A DNA stretch of 64,000 nt, taken from Papio anubis (taxonomy: Eukaryota > Chordata > Mammalia > Primates > Cercopithecidae). This document shows positions 56,205 through 64,000 of the stretch, piece by piece; within the stretch, counting starts at the first letter, position 1; each line of letters opens with the position of its first letter. The notes under the pieces were generated by a model. That model saw only the letters and a program-made list of their open reading frames with translations. It made no database searches and was not told where the DNA came from. A program made the position numbers and the translations under genes. The DNA lies in the NCBI RefSeq assembly GCF_008728515.1, contig NC_044976.1, positions 214,149,467-214,213,466 of the forward strand. The letters run 5' to 3'.

Positions 56205-56620
56205 ACGGACTGGCATTTAACTGCATTTCATTTTGTCTCTCTTATTACTAGGTCATTCCATCCTCACGGCACCAAGAGGCACCTCCTCAGCAGCCCAGCG
56301 CCCAGCCTCCTCCATGCAAACATGCCCTTAGATGATTGTCTCTGTGTAGCTCCTGCCAGGCCTGTGCATCTGCAGATGCTCTCAGGCCACCCAGGGTCCC
56401 CTAGTGAAGGTTGGGGCAGCCGCAGACAGATCCTCAGGTCTGGCCTAGAGATGTGAATTTTCAGACACCTGTTGCCATCCACAGCTGCTCAGGCTAGTCC
56501 CAGAGCACCCCAGGTCTGGGCTTGCAGATAAAATACAGGATGCCCTGCTGAAGTTCAATGTTAGATAAACAAGAAATACTGTTCTAATATAAGTAAGTCC
56601 TAAATGATGTTGCACAGACA
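56205..56620. other. Intergenic, no recognised content
   Basis: Single-copy-like; ends at a (tgtg)n tract at 56620-56655. Confidence 0.4.
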
Positions 56621-56660
56621 TATATATGTGTGTGTGTGTCTGTGTCTGTGTGTGTATAAT

Positions 56661-56947
56661 TTTTTTTGAGACAAAGGCTCACTCTGTTGCCCAGGCTGGA
56701 GTACAGTGGCACCATCTTGACTCACTGCAACCTCTGCCTCCTGGATTCAAGTGATTCTTGTGCCTCAGCCTCCGAATAGCTGAGACTACAGGCGTGCGCC
56801 ACCACAACTGGCTACTTCTTGTATTTTTGGTAGAGACGGGGTTTTACCATGTTGGCCAGGCTGGTCTTGAACTCCTGGCCTCAAGTGATCCGCCTCCCTT
56901 GGCCTCCCAAGTGCTGGGATTACAGGCGTGAGCCATTGCTCCCGGCC
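56661..56947 (-). mobile_element. AluS, beside (tg)n
   Basis: gagacaaaggctcactctgt to gccattgctcccggcc. Confidence 0.93.
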
Positions 56948-56949
56948 AG

Positions 56950-58620
56950 CCTACTTAAAAAGTATTTGTTTACCTGAAATTCCAGTTTAACTGAGCATCC
57001 TGTATTTTTAGTTGTTACCCTACCAGGGCCGTGAGGAGAGTAGGAGAGCCCCTCCTCAATAAGGCACTGTGCAGGGCGGGGGGTTTCCTGCACATCCCTC
57101 AGAAGATCTCCTGGACCAAGAGCTGCCCGGAAGCCGGAGAGCTCTCCACATTCCCTAACCCTGAGCAGCGGCGGCCTCTTCTCAGGCCACCCTGTCCTAG
57201 CGCAGGAACTCAGCACAGCACGGAGACCCGGAGTCTCCAAAACGGAGAAGAGTTCACCTTATAAAATAACGTGCTGTGAGAACTTTCATTCCTCTTCCCC
57301 AGGATTCTAAAGAAGTGGCAGCAGATTTGGCCACAGCTCATGGTACCCCAAATCCAGGAAAAAAAAAAAAAAAAGTACAACTAAGAACTAAGCTGTGGGT
57401 CATTCAGACCCGATTCTGAATTAGCAGTATGGCCTTGTGTGAGTGAGGGACCCACCCTAAACCCCAGTTGTCCCATCAGAATACGAGATTCCTATTCCTG
57501 CCGTTCTTATGGTGTCATTGTGAGGAGTGAATGAGACGGGACACGTAAGGGCTGAAGACTGCGCCTGGCACCAAGCCCGTGCTCGATCGTTGGTGGCTGC
57601 CACAGCCGTGGAATCCCCTCCGTTTTTGCCCTGCTCACATCTGCTCCAAACACTCCCCAGCCTGTGTGGGTTCTCATACATGAGCCCCAGCAGTGCTTTT
57701 GCTTCTGAAAGCCTTGAGGTAATGACTTACTGGGCGAGCTCAAACTCCTGGAAGCTCTCCCAGGAAAACTCGGGACGCGAAGATGTGCCCTAGAAGGGAA
57801 CAGATGGCTTCTGTTTTTGTGTGTGGTATGGACGGCAAAAGGTCAGTGAGCTCTGCAGGAGACAGCACGGTGCCAAGGGGACCCATGTCACCTTCTTCAC
57901 CTCTGCCTTGCTCACCTCTGCCCCTGTCTCAGACACCTGCTGACATATGACCAGGTGCGGATGGAGCAGTGCCAGCCACGCCCTGGGATGAGGAGATCAA
58001 GCTGGTGCTCAGCCCCAGCAAGGTGGGGTCAGTGACATCCCTATATGTGAATGGGGACACATTTGTAAGCAGAGACATGAAGTGAGAGAATGAGATCACC
58101 CACAGTGACATCTGCCACCACCCGGGTGACTGGGCCAAAAGTAGGCTGTGGAATTGGAACAAAATATTTGTGTTTGGATTGTGTTTAGATATTGACTGCA
58201 TTCTAATATATAGACTTTGCAAGGTAAACATTTCAAAATCATTCTTTATTACGAGAACCAAATGTTTTCTCCATATATTTTGAAATAAACTTTTGATGAA
58301 ATAAATGCATCCTAGGAAAGGCCTTGCTCCCATGATAGGAAAGTAAATTCTATATCCAAGGACATTGGGTAACTACAGCCTTGAATGTTCATATGCTATG
58401 ATAATGACGATTGTGAGGGAGCCAGATTCTGTCTCCTTTACTGTGTACAGGTAGATCCTTTCATCAGTATGTCAAGGCTACTGAAATGTTATAAATGTCA
58501 GTGTAGATCGAAGTCAGACAGGAGACAAGGTCTTTGCTTGGAAGCCTCCCAAATCCAGGGCCTGTGGAACACCAAAGCATTCCCTCTGAGACTGCGACGA
58601 ATCTTTTGTCTCCTAATTCC
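56950..58620. other. Longest Alu-free stretch of the right half
   Basis: 1.67 kb. It holds an A run at 57360-57375 and several conflicting short frames. No known gene. A stretch at 57985-58080 reads open on the plus strand but is too short to interpret. Confidence 0.4.
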
Positions 58621-58631
58621 CCTTTCTTTTT

Positions 58632-58941
58632 CCTTTTTCTTTTTTTTTTTCTTTTTTTTTGAGGTGGAGTTTCACTCTTGTTGCCCAGGCTGGAGTGCAG
58701 TGGCGCAAACTCGGCTCACCGCAACCTCCGCCTCCCAGATTCAAACGATTCTCCTGCCTCAGCCTCCCAGGTAGCTGGGATTACAGGCACCCGCCCCCAC
58801 GCCCGGTTAATTTTGTATTTTTAGTAGAGACGGGGTTTCACAGTGTTGGTCAGGCTAGACTCGAACTCCTGACCTCAAGTGATCCACCTGCCTCCACCTC
58901 CCAAATGCTGGGATTACAGGCATGAGCCACCATGCCCAGCC
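58632..58941 (-). mobile_element. AluS
   Basis: T run to gccaccatgcccagcc. Confidence 0.93.
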
Positions 58942-58948
58942 TCTTTTT

Positions 58949-59244
58949 CCTTTTTTTTTGTTTTGAGATGGAGTCTCACTCTGTCACCCAGGCTGGAATG
59001 CAGTGGGCAATCTTGGCTCACTGCAACCTCTACCTCCCAAGTTCAAGCGATCCTCCTGTCTCAGCCTCCCAAGTAACTGAGATTACAGGCACACCACCAT
59101 GACTGGCTAATTTTTTTGTATATTTACTAGAGATGAGGTTTCACCATGTTGGCTAGGCTGGTCTCGAACACCTGACCTCAAATGATCCCCCTGCCTCAGC
59201 CTCCCAAAGTACTGGGTTTACAGGCATGAGCCACTGTGCCTGGC
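58949..59244 (-). mobile_element. AluS, tandem with the previous
   Basis: tttgttttgagatggagtct to gccactgtgcctggcc; only about 8 bases separate the two. Confidence 0.93.
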
Positions 59245-59361
59245 CCTCGTTCCCTTTCTGTGTGATCTCTCCACCTCCTCTCTGACTTTCACAGGACCCT
59301 CTCCCACAGGAAGCATGAAATATTTTGAAATTCATACACTGTCATCAAGATTTTGGAGGGA

Positions 59362-59495
59362 GTAGCCAGGCAGTGGCTGGCTCATGCCTGTAATCCCAAC
59401 ATTTTGAGAGGCCAAGGCAAGAGGATCACTTGAGCCTAGGAGTTTGAGGCCAGCCTGGGCAACATAGCAAGACCCTGTCTCTATTTAAAAAAAGG
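59362..59495 (+). mobile_element. FLAM-like monomer
   Basis: agccaggcagtggctggctc to ctctatttaaaaaaagg. Confidence 0.85.
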
Positions 59496-59641
59496 ATTTT
59501 GGAAGTGGCAATGGATAAGGGGCTCACACCACAAAAATGTAAACCATTTCCCAAAGAACAACAAACATGGTTCCCAAGGTATTCTCTACCTCTGTGGAGC
59601 CCTGGAGGCCAAACCCCAGCCTCTCTCACTCTTCCTATCTC

Positions 59642-59937
59642 CTTTTTTTTTTTTTTTTGAGACGGAGTCTTGCTCTGTCGCCCAGGCTGTAGTGCAGTGG
59701 CGCAATCTCAGCTCACTGCAAGCTCCGCCTCCCGGGTTCACGCCATTCTCCTTCCTCAGCCTACAGAGTAGCTGGGATTACAGGGGCCCACCACCACGCC
59801 CGGCTAATTTTTGTATTTTTAATAGAGATGGGGTTTCACCATGTTGGCCATGCTGGTCTCAAACTGCTGACCTCATGATCCACCCGCCTCAGCCTCCCAA
59901 AGTGCTAGGATTACGGGCGTGAGCCACTGCACCCGGT
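59642..59937 (-). mobile_element. AluS/Y
   Basis: Flanked by cctatctcc direct repeats (before 59642 and after 59937). Confidence 0.94.
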
Positions 59938-59949
59938 CTCCTATCTCCA

Positions 59950-60112
59950 TTTTTTAAAGAGATGAGGTCATGCTCTGTCACCCAGGCTGGAGTGCAGTGG
60001 TGCAATCCTAGCTCACTGCAGCCTTAAACTCCTGGGCTCAAGTGATCCTCCTGCCTCAGCCTCCCAAGTAGCTAGGACTACAGGTGCATACCACCACACC
60101 TGGCTAACTTGG
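59950..60112 (-). mobile_element. FLAM/Alu-arm fragment
   Basis: gagatgaggtcatgctctgt to ccaccacacctggctaac, cut by the next Alu. Confidence 0.85.
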
Positions 60113-60116
60113 TTTT

Positions 60117-60408
60117 TTTCTTTTTTTTTTTGAGACAGGGTCTCGCTCTGTCATCCAGGCTGGAGTGCAATGGCGTGATCTTGGTTCACTACAACTGCCT
60201 CCCAGGTTCAAGCGATTCTCCTGCCTCAGCCTCCCAAGTAGCTGGGACTACAGGCACACACCACAATGCCTGGCTAATTTTTGTATTTTTAGTAGACATG
60301 GGGTTTTACCATGTTGGCCAGGCTAGTCTCAAACTCCTGACCTCGTGATCTGCCTGCCTTGGCCTCCCAAAATGCTGGGATTACAGGCATGAACTACCGT
60401 GCACGGCC
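60117..60408 (-). mobile_element. AluS
   Basis: gagacagggtctcgctctgt to ctaccgtgcacggcc. Confidence 0.93.
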
Positions 60409-60411
60409 AAT

Positions 60412-60598
60412 GTTTTATTTTTTATTTTTTGTAGAGAAGGGGTCTCACTATGTTGCCCAGACTGGTTTATTTTTTATTTTTTGTAGTGACAGGGCTCACT
60501 ATGTTGTCCAGGCTGGTCTCAAACTCCTGGGCTCAAGTGATCCTCCTTCAGCCTCCCAAAGCATTGGGATTGAAGGTGTGAGCCACTGCACCTGGCCA
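60412..60598 (-). mobile_element. Alu arm with internal 60-base duplication
   Basis: tttattttttattttttgta plus ctcactatgttg occurs twice (60415 and 60468 onward) before gccactgcacctggcc. Confidence 0.82.
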
Positions 60599-60599
60599 C

Positions 60600-60990
60600 C
60601 AACTTCTTTTAATCCTGCTACTTCTCTTTTCTCCTCTTTCAGGATTAAAATAAAATTAGTCCTTTTCCCTTGTTCATAGCAAAGGAGTTTTCCCTTTCTA
60701 TGGATTTTTTTGACACTTGTAGGCTGACTTCAGGATTTTATCTCCCTGAAGCAAGCTTGATATTTTCGTAGAGATACATATTTCTACCTAAGAAGGATTC
60801 TTTTGCACCTCCTTACATTAAGTATGTTTGTATTGTTATAATGTAGACCCTTGCAGCATTACCTCCCTGTAAGATCACAGGTGGTGGGTGAATGAATGAG
60901 GAAGGGGGGAGACATATTCTTGAGTCAGCATCGTTAGAATTACCACCACCACAACCACCATCATCACTTCCATTCATTAACTCTGGCTGG
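60600..60990. other. Intergenic, no recognised content
   Basis: Small (cca)n at 60943-60965; otherwise single-copy-like. Confidence 0.4.
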
Positions 60991-60995
60991 TGGTT

Positions 60996-61292
60996 TTTTT
61001 GTTTTATTTTTTGAGATGAAATCTCGCTCCTGTCCCCCAGGCTGGAGTGCAGAGGCACAATCTCGGCTCACTGCAACCTCTGCTTCCCAGGTTCAAGCGA
61101 TTCCCCTCCTCAGCCTCTGGAGTAGCGGGGACTACAGGTGCCCGCCACCATGCCTTGCTAACTTTTTGTATTTTAGTAGAGGTGGGGTTTCACCATGTTG
61201 GCCAGGATGGTCTTAATCTCCTGACCTCATGATCCACCTGTCTTGGCCTCCCAAAGTGTTGGCATTACAGGCGTGAGCCACCACGCCTGGCC
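60996..61292 (-). mobile_element. AluS/Y
   Basis: gagatgaaatctcgctcctg to gccaccacgcctggcc. Confidence 0.93.
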
Positions 61293-61304
61293 AACTCTTG
61301 CGGT

Positions 61305-61430
61305 TTTAAGTAATGTAAGGGCATTGCGTACATGATCTCATTTCAGCCTCACAACAGGCCTATGAGATAGGTAGAAAGAAACTCCCATTTCACAAGTGAG
61401 GACACTAAACAACCAATTGCCACTTAATTC
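61305..61430 (+). mobile_element. MIR SINE fragment
   Basis: catgatctcatttcagcctc, acaacaggcctatgagatag and ccatttcacaagtgaggac; clear MIR. Confidence 0.8.
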
Positions 61431-61606
61431 TCTACAGCCGAGCAGAGATGACAGGCTAGCCTGGAGAGGCTTGTGGATAGAACCCTGCCTTGTGGATCAA
61501 CTGGGAATTTGACTTGCCCTCCTGGATGGACAACTAGAAACCACCAGGCAGGGGTAGGTAGAAGGAGGTCTGGAAGATTTCAATCAGGCACAGATATGGG
61601 ATTTTT

Positions 61607-61920
61607 GTTTGTTTATTTTTGGGTTTTCTTTTTTTTTTTTTTTTTGAGGTGGCATCTCACTGTGTTGCGCAGGCTGGAGTGCAGTGGCGCCATCTCACTG
61701 CAACCTCCACTTCCTGTGTTCAAGCGATTCTCCTGCCTCAGCCTTCTGAGTAGCTGGGACTACAGGTGCCCGCCACTACCCCCAGCTAATTTTTTGTATT
61801 TTTAGTAGAGACGGGCTTTCACCATGTTGGCCACGCTGGTCTCAAACTCTTGACCTCATGATTCGCCCGCCTCGGCCTCCCAAAGTGCTGGGATTACAGG
61901 CGTGAGCCACGGCGCCCAGC
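61607..61920 (-). mobile_element. AluS with 16-bp target duplication
   Basis: cagatatgggattttt (61591-61606) and cagatgtgggattttt (61921-61936), one mismatch. Confidence 0.95.
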
Positions 61921-61936
61921 CAGATGTGGGATTTTT

Positions 61937-62350
61937 ATGAGAGAAAAGGCTTTGATACTGTTCTTATGGAAGGATTAGATGCACAATTAGATGCTGTCGT
62001 GTGTTGGGAAATAGGAAGGCCCTGGGCATGTGGAGATAGGGAGCTGGAAGGGAAGGGACCCAGATGAAGCTGCATCAGGTTCCTGGGAACAGAAAATAGT
62101 TCCCTTAAACCAGGGAGTGCAAAGGAACAGGCTCTGTTGCTTGCTAATCACACTAGCTGTTGTAGATCATGAACCTCCAGTTTGTAAACATAGTGTTGTA
62201 TACTCTGAGTTCTTTCTGTGGCTTATTCAATTTTTTTTTCTGCCTTTGTAATTCTCTTAGAAATTAGATGGCAGTCTACTACCTTTGTAATTAACAAGAT
62301 ATACAAAGGGATTTTTTTTATAGTCACTGGGACAGTTCTTTCTCTTCCTT
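61937..62350. other. Intergenic, no recognised content
   Basis: Single-copy-like. Confidence 0.4.
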
Positions 62351-62356
62351 TCTTCC

Positions 62357-62649
62357 TTTTTTTTTTTTTTGACAGAGTCTTGCTCTGTCACCCAGGCTGG
62401 AGTGCAGTGGTTTGATCTCGGCTCACTGCAATCTCCACCTCCCAGTTTCAAGCAATTCTCCTACCTCAGCCTCCCGAGGAGCTGGGATTACAAGTGTCTA
62501 CCACCACACCTGGCTAACTTTGTATTCTTAGTAGAGACGGGGTTTCACCATGTTGATGAGGCTGGCCTGGAACTCCTGACCTATGGTGGTCTGCCCACCT
62601 TGGCCTCCCAAAGTGCTGGGATTACAGGCATGAGCCACCATGCCGGGTC
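62357..62649 (-). mobile_element. AluS
   Basis: gacagagtcttgctctgtca to gccaccatgccgggtc. Confidence 0.93.
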
Positions 62650-62662
62650 ATCTTTTTAACAG

Positions 62663-62850
62663 TATTATTTTGAAAATTTCAATAGTTTGGGGGGTACAGG
62701 TGGGTTTTGGGTTACATGGATGAGTTCTACAGTGTGAATTCTGAGATGCTGGTGCCTCTGCACCTGAGCAGTGTACCCTGAACCCAATGTGTAGTCTCTT
62801 ATCCCTCAACCCCCTCCTCACCTCGCCCTTCCCCAAGTCCCCGAAGTTCG
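62663..62850 (-). mobile_element. L1 3' UTR fragment
   Basis: gggttttgggttacatggat, gtgtaccctgaacccaatgt and cttatccctcaacccc mirror 49910-50125; same family and strand. Confidence 0.8.
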
Positions 62851-63127
62851 TTATAGGGACAAAGTTTTAAATGCAAACTGTACAGCTCGTATCCAGATAA
62901 GGTAATGGGAGAGCAAATCTAGAGAGAGTTTCTGAAAGAAAGAGAAAATTCAGAGGGGAGGAGGCTGGGAAGACACAGCCACCCTCCACTGCCTCTGCCC
63001 TTTGCCCTGAGTTCTCCTCCCAGAACTTTGAGGTCATAACAACCAATACAACAAGTGGGCCCCGTCAGTTTACTGATTTAGATAAATTGGCTGTGAAATG
63101 GGAAGTCTGAATACGGACTTGGTATTA

Positions 63128-63560
63128 GATGCCACTGTATTAGGGTTCTCAAGAGGGACAGAACTAATAGGATATATATATACACACACACACCATATAT
63201 ATATATGTAAATATATATAAATACATATATAAAAATATATCTATATAAAGAGGAGTTTATTAAGTATTAACTCACATGATCACAAGGTCCCACGATAGGC
63301 TGTCTGCAGGCTGAGGAGCAAGGAAGCCAGTCCGAGTCCCAAAACTGAAGAACTTGGAGTCTGATGTTCAAAGGCAGGGAGCATCCAGCCTGGGAGAAAG
63401 ATGTGGGCTCCAGGCTAGGCCAGTCTAGTCCAAGGACAGCCGTGAGGCTCTTGGTATAGCTGTGACTACGAAGCAGCAAAGCAGGTGGTGACACAGCCCA
63501 CACAACGCCAAGGCCCTTGGTGCCTTTTGTGGATAACTAGGCCAGAGCCTTTTCTGTCAA
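63128..63560. mobile_element. Ancient LTR-like repeat with (AT)n expansion
   Basis: tagggttctcaagagggaca, gaggagtttattaagtatta, actcacatgatcacaaggtc and gatgttcaaaggcagggag resemble a common mammalian LTR-type repeat. The name is not fixed. Confidence 0.5.
63168..63247. repeat. Compound AT/AC microsatellite
   Basis: atatatatatacacacacac, then atatatatat and aaatatatat runs; likely polymorphic. Confidence 0.9.
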
Positions 63561-64000
63561 AGTCAAGTGGAGAATTCGGGCAATGCGCCGTGTGAGTCTG
63601 TCGGCAAAATCTCAAAGTTCTTGAGGTGTGCGCTGAAGGGGTCCCACCCTGAGGTTGCTGGGCAGAAAATCCAGGTGATTCAAATAAACTGGGGTTGAGC
63701 CCTCAATGGCTAGGATAAGTGGTTCACTCCAGACTCTGCTTTGTTCAAAAGGGACCTGGGCCAAAGGCTGCATTTATTTTGGCAAATGTTTTATTTAAGA
63801 AAGCCCAACACATTCCTTACTGAACACTCAACAGTCAACACAGCCTCAGAAAAACACATGTGGGCAAGTAATGTTGTATCTGAAAAGAAAGAAAAGCTTC
63901 AATCTCTGTGGTTTAGATAACAGCAGCTAAAATGTTAGAATCAGGTTTTCAGAACTTTCCCACCAATGGAGATGGGGCTAGATGGTGGATTTTGGAAGAG
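63561..64000. other. Window end, no recognised content
   Basis: Single-copy-like intergenic sequence running off the window. Confidence 0.4.

Noticed and set aside
57929..58333. 134-codon minus frame and a 30-codon open plus stretch at 57985-58080
   Set aside because: Neither shows a family motif, splice context or retrocopy hallmarks such as poly(A) or target duplication.
1..64000. Human origin of the sequence
   Set aside because: The youngest Alus carry cercopithecid-type words (ggctcaagcctg, gatccggccactg) in exact-duplication insertions, which I would not expect in human DNA.

Overview
This window is nuclear DNA from a primate, most likely an Old World monkey such as a macaque, baboon or guenon. 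About 65-70 Alu copies are present. Several of the youngest carry features I associate with the cercopithecid AluYR-type lineage: 'ggctcaagcctg' at the head, a 'gatccggccactg' right arm and 'ggcgaggtggcgggcgcc'. Examples are 7612-7913, 27261-27568 and 41918-42220. That family assignment comes from memory and was not searched. There is no bacterial, phage or organellar content. Almost every open reading frame in the window is an Alu shadow.

The one certain gene is DESI2 (also called PPPDE1), on the plus strand. Positions 1-843 are intron. Positions 844-985 are the exon that carries the catalytic cysteine (residue 108). Positions 986-15136 are a 14.2 kb intron. The last coding exon runs 15137-15370 and ends at a TAA stop. 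A long 3' UTR follows, probably to about 18.6 kb, inside a 7.2 kb stretch (14.54-21.76 kb) with no Alu at all. The DESI2 intron holds a processed RPL37 pseudogene inserted into an old hAT-type DNA transposon, MIR, MER5A, LINE and LTR fossils, and nested Alus.

From about 18.6 kb to the end the window looks intergenic. It contains old antisense L1 (23.2-28.6 kb), many Alus, several LTR fossils (a solo LTR7 of HERV-H type at 46131-46530, an inverted pair of one LTR family at 43.5-44.4 and 47.0-47.6 kb, a MaLR LTR at 55.5-56.2 kb, and others), L1 3'-UTR pieces (49.9 and 62.7 kb) and microsatellites. No LTR here carries a recognisable gag, pol or env gene.

The only non-repeat feature that could be an unannotated gene is a strongly GC-rich, CpG-island-like block at about 37.27-38.33 kb. 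Its minus strand holds a 183-codon reading frame with a good start context and an AATAAA overlapping its stop. I do not recognise the protein and cannot exclude chance. I found no convincing novel multi-gene system. The most useful things to check are this CpG-island locus, an indel-riddled Alu tandem at 45.2-45.77 kb that may be an assembly error, an LTR with an intact octamer and TATA box at 43.2 kb, and several cleanly dated nested insertions.
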